A DNA stretch of 64,000 nt from Streptomyces sp. 35G-GA-8. GTDB taxonomy: Bacteria > Actinomycetota > Actinomycetes > Streptomycetales > Streptomycetaceae. The translations under genes and the position numbers were made by a program. The stretch is from assembly GCF_023534745.1 (NCBI RefSeq), contig NZ_JAMHJQ010000001.1, positions 628,110 through 692,109 on the forward strand, read 5' to 3'. This document shows positions 54,634 to 63,500 of the stretch, piece after piece. Numbering within the stretch: the stretch's first letter is position 1; each line of letters opens with the position of its first letter. The notes beneath the pieces were generated by a model, which was not told the origin of the DNA, made no database searches, and saw only the letters and a list, made by a program, of their open reading frames with translations.

Positions 54634-54652
54634 TAAGGTAAGACTTAGTTAG
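54634..54652. promoter_or_regulatory. Iron-box-like dyad upstream of acnA
   Basis: TAAGGTAAGACTTAGTTAG matches the DmdR/IdeR-type iron-box pattern TWAGGTWAGSCTWACCTWA at 15 of 19 positions. A second overlapping dyad, TTAGGTAACCCTTA, follows at 54649-54662. It lies about 70 bp upstream of the acnA GTG. The left half is near consensus, the right half is poor, so this is a candidate only. Iron control of an iron-sulfur enzyme is biologically reasonable. Confidence 0.4.
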
Positions 54653-54695
54653 GTAACCCTTACCAGCTGGGCGGCCGCGGTACGCCTTCGGCAGA

Positions 54696-54713
54696 TATCT
54701 CGATGTCGAGATA
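54696..54713. promoter_or_regulatory. MarR/TamR-type palindrome TATCTCGA-TG-TCGAGATA
   Basis: Perfect 8-bp arms separated by 2 bp form an 18-bp site typical of MarR-family regulators. In S. coelicolor the MarR protein TamR controls the aconitase gene and responds to trans-aconitate and citrate, as I recall. This site is 130 bp upstream of the aconitase GTG and 44 bp after the phosphatase stop, in the right place for the same control. Confidence 0.55.
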
Positions 54714-54756
54714 ACTCTAATACATGACCGCCGCTCGGTCATGCGTGGGTGCGACG

Positions 54757-55389
54757 TCAGAAGGTCGGCACGTTGTACGACATGAGGGCGACCTGCCGCG
54801 GTTGCCCGGCCGGGGCCGCCGGCACCCGCAGTTCGGTGATCGCGCAGTTGCGCATCGCCGGGAACACGCGTCGGTACTCACTGCCGGGGATGCCGAGCAG
54901 TCGGCACAGGACGAGCCGGAACAGCGTGTTGTGCGCGACCGTCAGCACTCGCTCCCCCCGATGGATGTCCGCGAGTCGGAGCAGGGCCCCGGCACCGCGC
55001 GCGGCGGCGGCCGTCGGGTCCTCGCCTTCGGGCAGCGGGTGGGCGGCCGGGTCGCGCCGGAACGCCGCCACCTCGCCGGGATGGGTCGCTTCGAGTTCGG
55101 CGATGGTCCGGCCCTCGGCGATCCCGAAGTCGACTTCGAGCAGATCCGGTTCGACCACCGCCGTCAGCCCCGTCACCCGGACCGCGGGCTCCGCCGTGCG
55201 CCGGGCGCGGGAGAGGGGCGAGGTCACGATCGCGTCGAGTCCCGCGCCCGCGGCCCACACCCCGAGCGCCTCCGCCTGCACCAGGCCGCGCGGGGTCAGC
55301 TCGATGTCGCTGATGCCGGTGTAGCGGTTCTCGGCGTGCCAGACGGTCTCGCCGTGGCGGGCGAGAAAGAGGGTGGTGCTGGTCGTCAT
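54757..55389 (-). CDS. Histidine phosphatase family protein
   Basis: The 210-residue phosphoglycerate-mutase-like phosphatase has the catalytic motif FLARHGETVWHAENRYTG (His13), the second Arg-containing motif TSPLSRARRTAEPA, the acid motif LEVDFGIAEGRTIAEL, and the late His in LTVAHNTLFRLVLC. It removes phosphate from a small metabolite or a sugar phosphate. It overlaps the upstream FGGY kinase gene by 4 bases (ATGA), so the kinase and phosphatase are translationally coupled. This pairing could mean opposing or sequential steps on the same sugar, or removal of a dead-end phosphate. The substrate is unknown. Confidence 0.85.
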   Translation of the reverse strand: MTTSTTLFLARHGETVWHAENRYTGISDIELTPRGLVQAEALGVWAAGAGLDAIVTSPLSRARRTAEPAVRVTGLTAVVEPDLLEVDFGIAEGRTIAELEATHPGEVAAFRRDPAAHPLPEGEDPTAAAARGAGALLRLADIHRGERVLTVAHNTLFRLVLCRLLGIPGSEYRRVFPAMRNCAITELRVPAAPAGQPRQVALMSYNVPTF

Positions 55390-56912
55390 CCGTGCTCCCG
55401 TGCGTAGGTGGCGGTCTCCGAGGGCAGCCAGCCGCGCCGTTCGAGCGCGTCGACCAGGGTGACGAAGGGCCCGTCGAAGCGCCGGCCGGTCTCGGGCCGC
55501 GGTTCCAGGATCGTACGGATACGCACCATGCGCCGGGCCGCGTCGTCACCGGTCACCGCGTGGGCGGCGAGCACCGCCATGCCGAGGGCGGAGTCGGCCT
55601 GTTCGGGGAGGGCGGCGGGGCGGCCCAGGATGTCCGCGCGCAGCTGGTTCCAGTAGCCGCTGCGGGTCGCGCCGCCGGTGAAGGTGACCGGCCCCTCGAT
55701 CGGGGCGCCCAGGAAACGTACATACGCCAGACAGAGCCGTTCGGCGAGCGCGACGCCCTGGAGCAGCGCCGCGTAACGGTCGGCCTCGTCGGCGGGGCGG
55801 CCGAGCGTGAAGGGCTCGGCTTCGGCGGCCAGGAACGGGAAGCGTTCGCCTCGGGAGACGAGGGGGTACGTGACGACGCCCGCCGGCTCCCGGTCCGCCG
55901 CGAGAGCGTCGAGGCGCGCGAGATCGGCGCCGGGGAACGCGTGGGTCAGGGCGCCCGCGCCGACGCTGGAGGCTCCGCCGGGGAGCCAGTGGCCGTCCGG
56001 CGAACGGTGGTTGTAGAGGACACCGGCGGGATCACGGAGCGGGGTGGCGGTGACGCCCTTGAGGACGAGCGTGGTGCCCAGGACGGTGTTCCACCGGCCC
56101 ACTTCCCAGGCCCCCGAGCCGAGTTGGGCCGCGCAGCCGTCGGTCATGCCCGCGATGACCGGGGTGCCTTCGGCGAGCCCCGTGTCGGCCGCCGCCTCGG
56201 CGCACACCGTACCGAGCGGGGTGCCGGGGGCCACCACGGCGGGGAAGTCGAGCCCGGTCAGACCGAGCCGGTCGTGCACGGCGGTGGGCCAGGAGCGGGT
56301 GTGGAGGTCGTAGCCGGTCTTGAGGGCATGGCTGGAGTCGGTCGGTACGGGCCGCCCGACCAGGCGCCCGGTGATGAAGTCCGGCTGGTGGCAGACGCGG
56401 GCGCGCTTAAGGCTGCCGTGGGCGTTCCTCGCGCCCGCGCCGATCAGCCAGAGCAGTTTGGCCAGGGCCCAACTGGGCTGGATACGGAGCCCGAGCGCGT
56501 CCCACACCTCGGCACCGGTCTCCTGCGCGTGCCGCGCCTCGGCCCCGGCCCGGCCGTCGTCGTACATCAGCGCGGGGGTCAGGGGGACCCCGAGCGCGTC
56601 GGTCAGCAGGACCGTGCCCGACGTACCACACACCGCGATTCCCCGTACGCGCGCGTGTCCCCGCGCGGGCGCGGCGGAAGCGGAAGCGGACAGGGCGCTC
56701 AGTGTCCGGCGGATGGCGTCGGCGGCGCCCCGCCACCAGTCGGCGGGCAGCTGTTCATGACGGTTCCCCTCGCGGTGACCGGTGAGTGGTGCGGAGCCGC
56801 GGCCGAGTACCCGCCCGTCGTCGGTGACAGCCAGGGCGCGTACGCTCTGCGTCCCCAGGTCGACTCCCATCCACACGTCCTGGTGGCGTGTGTCCGTCAG
56901 GGGCTCGCGCAC
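55386..56912 (-). CDS. FGGY-family carbohydrate kinase (first)
   Basis: The 508-residue sugar kinase has two actin-like domains: the N-terminal phosphate loop MGVDLGTQSVRALAVTDDGRVLG (about 15-37), ALMYDDGRAGAEARHAQETG with the substrate-binding Asp, GMTDGCAAQLGSGAWEVGRWNTVLGTTLVLKGVT with the catalytic-Asp region, and FTGGATRSGYWNQLRADILGRP near the C-terminus. Closest in character to ribulo- or xylulokinase-type members. Substrate cannot be told by eye. It is divergent from the DeoR gene across 268 bp and couples to the phosphatase downstream. The start is the GTG at 56912; a later ATG (MGVDLG) is also possible. Confidence 0.85.
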   Translation of the reverse strand: MREPLTDTRHQDVWMGVDLGTQSVRALAVTDDGRVLGRGSAPLTGHREGNRHEQLPADWWRGAADAIRRTLSALSASASAAPARGHARVRGIAVCGTSGTVLLTDALGVPLTPALMYDDGRAGAEARHAQETGAEVWDALGLRIQPSWALAKLLWLIGAGARNAHGSLKRARVCHQPDFITGRLVGRPVPTDSSHALKTGYDLHTRSWPTAVHDRLGLTGLDFPAVVAPGTPLGTVCAEAAADTGLAEGTPVIAGMTDGCAAQLGSGAWEVGRWNTVLGTTLVLKGVTATPLRDPAGVLYNHRSPDGHWLPGGASSVGAGALTHAFPGADLARLDALAADREPAGVVTYPLVSRGERFPFLAAEAEPFTLGRPADEADRYAALLQGVALAERLCLAYVRFLGAPIEGPVTFTGGATRSGYWNQLRADILGRPAALPEQADSALGMAVLAAHAVTGDDAARRMVRIRTILEPRPETGRRFDGPFVTLVDALERRGWLPSETATYAREHG

Positions 56913-57128
56913 AGGCTCCCGCCTTCTCGTCGTCGTCCGGTGTTCGCACGAATGTTGATCTCACGACGCATTTCACATCGCGAGTGCGGATTCCGTCGAG
57001 GGCGTCGGCACAGCTCAGCGCCCCGGGCTCCGCGTCTCACCTGGTGGGGAAGGGGCTGACGTGGTGACGGACGGGTTGACCAGGCCATCGACCGTACGGA
57101 ACACTGCCGAACGGTACCTCAACAATCT

Positions 57129-57156
57129 ATGTTATAACCTCAGAGCTTCATGTTAT
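57129..57156. promoter_or_regulatory. Direct repeat ATGTTAT (two copies, 21 bp apart): DeoR-type operator candidate
   Basis: ATGTTAT occurs at 57129-57135 and 57150-57156, exactly 21 bp apart (two helical turns), in an A/T-rich patch just before the deoR start. The first copy is part of GTTATAAC, an 8-bp palindrome, and includes plausible -10 hexamers (TATGTT on the plus strand, TAGATT on the minus strand). A dimer or tetramer of the adjacent DeoR protein could bind here and control both divergent units. Confidence 0.45.
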
Positions 57157-57180
57157 TCATGAGGTGAACAGGACCGAGGA

Positions 57181-57966
57181 ATGTCACAGGACAAGAGCCA
57201 GCGGGGCCCCATAGAGCGCCGCCGGGAGATCTCCGATCATGTACTGACCGAGGGATCGGTATCGGCGTCGGACCTGGCGGAGCGGTTCGGCGTGAGCGTG
57301 ATGACGATCTACCGCGATATCGACGAGCTCGAAAGCGAGGGCGTCCTGCGGAAGTTCCGCGGAGGTGTCACCGCACAGCCCTCCGGGGTGTTCGAAAGCA
57401 ATGTCGCCTACCGCAAGAAGTCCATGCGGCCGGAGAAGGAGGCGCTCGCCGCCAAGGCCGCGACACTGATCGACCCCGGTATGTCGGTGATGATCGACGA
57501 CTCGACCACCGTGCTGGAACTGGCCAGGCTCCTCCCCCGTATCGAACCGCTGACCGTCGTCACCAACTTTCGGGAAGCGCTGAATCTACTGGCCGGCGAA
57601 CGCGGGATCCATCTGATGGCCCTGGGCGGCGACTACGACCCCCTGCACGACTCCTTCCTCGGGGTGCCCTGTGTGGAGGCCGTCGAGGCACTGCGGGTGG
57701 ACATGTGTTTCGTGTCCACCTCGTCCGTCTACGACGACTTCGCCTTCCACCAGGAGCAGCGCATCGTCGCCGTCAAGCGCGCGATGCTCAAGGCCGCGGG
57801 CCACAAGGTGCTGATGATCGATCACTCCAAACTCGGCCGCACCGCGCTGCACCGGCTGACCCCGCTGTCGACCTTCGACCTGATACTGATCGACGACCGC
57901 ACCCCGCCCGAGGTGCGGCGCTCGCTCGACGAGAGCGGTGTCCACTACGAGGTCGCCGAGACCTGA
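57181..57966 (+). CDS. DeoR/GlpR-family transcriptional regulator
   Basis: The 261-residue regulator has a DeoR-type helix-turn-helix at about 13-65 (ERRREISDHVLTEGSVSASDLAERFGVSVMTIYRDIDELESEGV, ending RKFRGGVT). Its sensor domain has the phosphosugar-binding motifs MSVMIDDSTTVLELARLL and DMCFVSTSSVYDDFAF, and the late KVLMIDHSKLGRTALHRL. These respond to a sugar phosphate, here probably the product of one of the two FGGY kinases. It is followed 40 bp later by the dehydrogenase and kinase genes on the same strand. The ATG at 57181 directly follows a GAGGA site. Confidence 0.9.
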   Translation: MSQDKSQRGPIERRREISDHVLTEGSVSASDLAERFGVSVMTIYRDIDELESEGVLRKFRGGVTAQPSGVFESNVAYRKKSMRPEKEALAAKAATLIDPGMSVMIDDSTTVLELARLLPRIEPLTVVTNFREALNLLAGERGIHLMALGGDYDPLHDSFLGVPCVEAVEALRVDMCFVSTSSVYDDFAFHQEQRIVAVKRAMLKAAGHKVLMIDHSKLGRTALHRLTPLSTFDLILIDDRTPPEVRRSLDESGVHYEVAET

Positions 57967-58006
57967 GCCCTGTTCCGCCGTTCTGACCGTCAAGGAGACC
58001 TCGACG

Positions 58007-59023
58007 ATGAGAATCCTCGCCGCCGGTGACCATTTCGTCGCCCCCGATCTGTTCACCCGGGAGCTGACGGCCGAGATCGGCACGGACCACACCATCGGCC
58101 AACTGCGCCTCCCCTGGCCCCTGACACCCTTCGGGCCGGTCTCCGAGGTCGACGAGGCGTCCGGTGACGAGGACACCCTCCTCACCGCGCTGCGCGGGGC
58201 GCGGGTGTGTGTCACCCAGATGGCTCCGGTGACCCGCAAGGTGCTGGAAGGTTCGCCCGACCTGCGGCTGGTGGTCGTCGGCAGGGGCGGCCCCGTCAAC
58301 GTCAACCTCGACGCGGCGAAGGAGCACGGCGTCCAGGTGTGCAACACCCCCGGACGCAACGCGGCGGCCACCGCCGAGTACACCGTCGGGCTGCTGCTGG
58401 CCACGATGCGCCGGATCCCGGAGACCTCGGCGGCGCTCGCGGCGGGCCGCTGGGCGGGCGAGTTCTATACGTACGACAACTGCGGTCCCGGTCTGGACGG
58501 GGCGACCGTCGGGCTGATCGGCTGCGGCGCGGTCGGCAGCCGGGTGGCCCGCGCGCTCGGCGCGCTCGGCGCGCATGTCCGTCTCCACGACCCGTACGCG
58601 GACCAGGAGGCGCTGCGCGAGTGGGGCACCCCCGTCGCCGACCTGGACGAACTGCTGCGCCGCTCCGATGTCGTCTCGCTGCACGCGCGGCTCACGCCCG
58701 AGACCCGCGGGCTGCTCGGCGCCCGCGAACTCGCCCTGCTCCCCGAGGGCGCGGTCGTGGTCAACTGCGCGCGTGGCGCGCTCCTGGACGAGGACGCGCT
58801 CTGCGACGCCCTGGAGTCGGGCCGGCTCGCGGCGGCGGGGCTCGATGTGTTCGCCGTGGAGCCGCCGCCCGCGGACTCCCGGCTGCGTGCCGCTCCCCGC
58901 CTCGTCATGACGCCCCATCTGGCCGGGGCGAACATCTCGGTCGCGCACAACGCGGCGCGTATCGCCGCCGCCGAGGTGGGCCGGTTCCTGCGCGGGGAAC
59001 CGCTCGCCCATCGCGTCATCTGA
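58007..59023 (+). CDS. D-2-hydroxyacid dehydrogenase (NAD-binding)
   Basis: The 338-residue protein has the nucleotide motif VGLIGCGAVGSRVARALG (about 165-182), the catalytic Arg in VVNCARGALLDEDALCDAL, the catalytic Glu region in DVFAVEPPPADSRL, and the His in TPHLAGANIS. Family members reduce or oxidise 2-hydroxyacids such as phosphoglycerate, glycerate and lactate. In a sugar cluster a role with a sugar acid is likely. It has no ACT domain, so it is not a typical SerA. AAGGAGA lies 8 bases before the ATG. The next gene starts 71 bp downstream. Confidence 0.88.
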   Translation: MRILAAGDHFVAPDLFTRELTAEIGTDHTIGQLRLPWPLTPFGPVSEVDEASGDEDTLLTALRGARVCVTQMAPVTRKVLEGSPDLRLVVVGRGGPVNVNLDAAKEHGVQVCNTPGRNAAATAEYTVGLLLATMRRIPETSAALAAGRWAGEFYTYDNCGPGLDGATVGLIGCGAVGSRVARALGALGAHVRLHDPYADQEALREWGTPVADLDELLRRSDVVSLHARLTPETRGLLGARELALLPEGAVVVNCARGALLDEDALCDALESGRLAAAGLDVFAVEPPPADSRLRAAPRLVMTPHLAGANISVAHNAARIAAAEVGRFLRGEPLAHRVI

Positions 59024-59094
59024 ACGCTCGTCACGCTCGTGGCAAGTCGGGCTCGTCGCTCGTCATGCTCGCCGTACCGACCGGAGGAGACAGG

Positions 59095-60546
59095 GTGTTC
59101 GTCGGACTGGACATGGGAACCTCGATCGTCAAGGCCGCGGCCTTCGCCGAGGACGGCACGGCGCTGCGGGTGGAATCGAAGCCGATCTCGCTCGGCGGCC
59201 ACGGTGACGGTGTCGAGCAGGACATCGAGGAAGTGGTCGCCGCCGCCACCGACGTCCTCGGCTCGGTGACCGGGGGACGCGCGCCCGCCCTGGTCGCGAT
59301 CACCGGTCAGGGCGACGGCCTGTGGCTGGTCGACGCCGAGGGGCACGCCGTACGTCCCGCGCTGTCGTGGATGGACGGCAGGGCCGGCGAGCTCGTCGCC
59401 GGATGGCTGGACGACGGCACCGCGGAGAAGATGTACCGGCGTACGGGGAACGTGCTCTTCCCCGGCTCCCCGGGGCCTCTGCTGGCGTGGCTCGACCGTC
59501 ACGAGCCGGCGTCCCTGGACGCGGCCACGACCGCCGCGTGCTGCAAGGACGTCGTACAGCTGCGTCTCACCGGCGAGCGCGCCACCGATCTCTCCGACGC
59601 GTCGGTCCCCTTCCTCGATCCGCGCACCCGGACCTACTCCCCCGAGGCGCTCGCGGCCCTCGGGGTGGAGCATCGCGCGGCGCTGCTGCCGCCCATCGCG
59701 GCGACCCTGCCGTACGGGGAGGCCCATGGCCGTACCCCGGGACTGTCGCGCGGCACCCCCGTCACCTCCGGTCCCTACGACCTTCCCGCGAGCGCGATCG
59801 GCGCGGGCGTGACCGAGCCCGGTGACGGGCTGCTGATCGTCGGCACGACCCTGGCGTGCCAAGTAGTGGTCGAGCGGGTCGCGTTCGACGACGACCCCGT
59901 CGGCTTCCATCTCGCGCTGGCCCGGCCCGACCGCCATATGCGGGCGCTGCCCGCGATGACCGGTACGGTCGCGCTCGACTGGGTGCTCGAACTCACCGGC
60001 ACCACCCACGACCAGGTCTCCGGCATGCTGGACGCGACCCCGCGCGGCGCCCGGGGGGTCGCCGCGCTGCCCTATCTCTCCCCGTCCGGCGAACGCGCCC
60101 CGTTCGTCGACCCGACCGCGCGCGCGGAGTTCACCGGTCTCGATCTGCGGGCCTCGCGCGAGGATCTGGTACGGGGCATGTGCGAGGCGATCGCGTTCGC
60201 GGCCCGGCACTGTCTGGAGGCCGCGGGGCTCAGCGGCGAGCTGGCCGTGTGCGGCGGCGGCGCGCGCAACCTCGCCTGGCTGCGGCTGTTCGCGGATGTC
60301 CTCGGCCGCCCGCTACGGGTCGCGCGGGGGCCGGAACCGGGCGCGCGCGGCGCGGTGCTCGCCGCGGTCGACGCCCGGGGAGCCGAGCTGGGGCAGAGCC
60401 TGGACGTCGCGGCGTGGACCGCGCCGGACGCCGTGGTGGACCCGGATCCGGCGGGCGTCGCGTTCTACGAACAGGCCTACGCCGACTATCTGTTCCGGGT
60501 CGGCAGCGCGCGGACCCGGTGGCGGGGGCCGGCCGCCACCCACTGA
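59095..60546 (+). CDS. FGGY-family carbohydrate kinase (second)
   Basis: The 483-residue kinase has N-terminal FVGLDMGTSIVKAAAFAEDGTALRVE, a LSWMDGRAGELVAGWLDDG substrate-side loop, ATGTVALDW-type segments and CGGGARNLAWLRLFADVLGRPL near the C-terminus. These are the two actin-like lobes with the phosphate loops of FGGY kinases. It resembles the xylulose/erythritol-type members in overall plan, but the substrate is not assignable. The GTG at 59095 is chosen because GGAGGAGACAG precedes it; the frame is open further upstream into the dehydrogenase gene. It is the last gene of the deoR unit. Its sequence differs clearly from the first kinase, so the pair is not a recent duplication. Confidence 0.88.
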   Translation: MFVGLDMGTSIVKAAAFAEDGTALRVESKPISLGGHGDGVEQDIEEVVAAATDVLGSVTGGRAPALVAITGQGDGLWLVDAEGHAVRPALSWMDGRAGELVAGWLDDGTAEKMYRRTGNVLFPGSPGPLLAWLDRHEPASLDAATTAACCKDVVQLRLTGERATDLSDASVPFLDPRTRTYSPEALAALGVEHRAALLPPIAATLPYGEAHGRTPGLSRGTPVTSGPYDLPASAIGAGVTEPGDGLLIVGTTLACQVVVERVAFDDDPVGFHLALARPDRHMRALPAMTGTVALDWVLELTGTTHDQVSGMLDATPRGARGVAALPYLSPSGERAPFVDPTARAEFTGLDLRASREDLVRGMCEAIAFAARHCLEAAGLSGELAVCGGGARNLAWLRLFADVLGRPLRVARGPEPGARGAVLAAVDARGAELGQSLDVAAWTAPDAVVDPDPAGVAFYEQAYADYLFRVGSARTRWRGPAATH

Positions 60547-60582
60547 GCGGCGCGGCCCCCGGTCGGCCGGATGGGCCGGTGA

Positions 60583-63500
60583 TCAGCCGAGCGGGCCGGT
60601 GATCAGCCGTACGGGGCCCATCAGACCGGTGACGCGCTGCCCGGGGAAGACGAAGTGGGTCGGGCTCACGGCGTCCAGGTACGGCGCGAGCGTGCCGTAG
60701 ACGGTGATCTCGACCGTACGGTCCCCGGGCCCGGCCAGTCCCGTCAGATCGAAGACGTACGGGGAGCACACCCGCACCCCGGCGGCGACACCGTCGACCC
60801 GTACCTCCGCCGTGCCCCGCACCCGCCCCAGGTCGAGGGAGACCTGCCCGGTGCCGGCGTCCGCGGGCAGGGTCATCACGCGGCTGTAGCGCACGCCGCC
60901 GCTGTACTCGGCGAGGCCGCGTGACTCCCAGTCCCCGGTGCGGATCCGCCCGGGACCGACCTCGCACCGTACGGGGCCCGCCAGCGCGGCGCCGCCCTGG
61001 TGGCCGGGTCCGGTCTCCACACGGAGGGTGGCGGTCCGTGTCCCGGAGGGGCCGTCGGCGGTCAGATCGACGGTCACGGTATGGGGGCCATCCACACCGC
61101 CGCCGGGACCGCCGCCCGAGACGACGCCGGGGCCACTGCCGGAGTCGCTGTCGGAGTCGGAGTCGCTGTCGGCGGTCGTCGTCGCGGCGCGCTCGTGACC
61201 GTCGATGAACACGGTGGTCGCGCCATAGGTGTCCACCGTCAACCGGCTTGTGCCCGGCGGGAGTTCACACCGGAACCACTCCACTCCCGGCCGTGCTCCC
61301 GGGACGGCGAAGCCGACCGGTACGACAGTGCCGTCATCGGCGTCCGGGTCCAGCCAGGCAGCGCCGGGGAGCGGATGCGGCCGACGGCGCAGATACAGCG
61401 CGGCCGGGTCCCCCACCTGTTCCCTCCGCACCACGACCGGCACCGGCTCACCGGCGCGCTCGGCCCGCCATGTGCCGTCGCTGTGCACGGTCGTCACGCA
61501 CCGGCCATGGACGTCATAAAGGGCCGCGTCCACCAGAACGGCGGGGTCCTCGCCGTCGTCCGTCTCCACCGCCAGCTCATTGAGGCCGATCCGCAGGGCC
61601 GACGCGATGTCGTGCCGTCGCACGCGCGGCACGGAGTGCTCGGCGTACGGGTCGAATCCGCCCTGTATCCCGACCACCTGACCGTTGACCCGCAGCACAC
61701 ACCGTCCCCGGGCCGCGATCTGGACGATCGCACGGGCCGGGAGGTCCGGCACGGTCAGTGTCGTCGCCACGGAGGCCCGGCCGCCGGGCGCGAGGATCCA
61801 CTCCGGGCGGCGGTAGCGCTCCGGATCGCGTACGAGCGCCATATGCGCGCGCAGGTCGAGGTCCTGATCGGGGGTCAGATCCAGTTCGAGGAGATGGCCC
61901 CCGGGCGCGAGCCGTACGGGCCCCATGGCGAGATGGCCGGCGTCGTCCAGCGCCACGGGCACGCCCCCGAGCCGTACCGTCTTCCGTGCGGCGGCCCCGA
62001 CCGCCAGATGTCCCTCGAACGCTTCGTCCAGGAGCAGTTCGGTCCGTACGCGCGCCACCGTTCCGGCGGCGGTCGGGCCGATCCGTACGAACTCCTCGGG
62101 CACATGCCCCTTGGGTCCGAGGACATCACGGTGGATCGGGTCCTTGTGAACGCCCCGGGTGTCGGACCATGCGAGCGGCGAGCCACCGGCGCTCCCGCCC
62201 TCGCCGTCGCCGTCGAGGCCGTCGTCGAGGCCGTCGCCGTCGCTGTCGAGGAGGAGCGCGTGCGGGCCGAAGGTGGCGTGTGCCCGAGGCCGCGCCGGAT
62301 CGCCCGCGCGGCCCCGCCGGAACGTACGGCACTCGACGACGGCGCGGCCCTCCCGGTCGTCGCCGCCCACCGGACGCTCGGGGCCGCCGTACGGGCCGGG
62401 CCGCGCGAAGTCGCCCCAGCTGTTGTCCAGGGTCGGTACCAGCGTCATGTCCCACTCGGCGTCCGGTGGGACCTCGACCGTCGTACGGGCCGGACCTTCC
62501 ACGACCGGACCGTCCGCGCACCCCGGGCGCTCCGCCGCCGGCCCCGGAAAGACCAGCAGCGCCGCGGGCCCCCGGTCGAACGGCACCTCGGCCTCGACCG
62601 CCCGTTCGTCATCCTCGACGCGCCGGACCGGTACGGTACGCGGCTCTCCGCCGAAGGGATCGAGCAGTACGGCCGGCCCCTCCACATCCCTGACCCGCAC
62701 GTATGCGTGACGCACATAGCGGTCGGGGTCGAAGTCGTAACGGGCGTCGATCCAGCCCTGCGCGGCGCCGCGTTCGTCGGGAGCGGCGACCGCGGCACGG
62801 GTCGCGCGCGGCGCGTCGAACGAGGCCGCGGTCAGGAACACCACCGTCGCGTCCGCCACCCGGCGCGCGAGCGCGGGTACCGACGCCCGTACGACCGGCC
62901 GCGTCCCGGTCCGCGCCCGGACCCGCCCCAGCGCCTCGCCCAGCTCGTCCGCCGTGCGGACGAGAACCGCGCGGCCATCGGCGAAGCAGGCGCGCAACTC
63001 ATCCCGTACCTTGTCCGGGCCGGCGGCCCCGTCACGCCCTATGACCTCCTCGGGGAGCGCGCCGATCGCGATCAACTCCCCACCCTCCGAGGCGAATTCG
63101 ATGAGCCTGCGCGCGGTGTCCTCTTCGAGCGCCGTGCACGCGGGCAGCACGAGCGTCGCGTAGCTCTCGCCCGCCACGCACAGCCGCGTACCGTCGCCCG
63201 AATCCCTGATCAGGGCGCGGGCGAGGGAGTCGTCATCGATGACATCGGCGTCGAGACCGAGCCGGTCGGTCACCCCGGGCCGGGTTCTGAACCAGGTCAT
63301 GTCCCCGACGAGTTCGAGATAGACCGCCTGGGCCCGGCGCGCGTCGGCGGAGACTCCGTCGAGTGCGGCGCCGGTCTGGGCGGTGGTCGTGGGCAGCAGG
63401 ATCGCGGTGTCGCACAGATGGCTGCCGAGGCTGAGGATCGCGCACAGCCGGGTGACGGCGTCGGCGAAGACGCGATGGTGCCTCCAGTAGGGCTGGCGCC

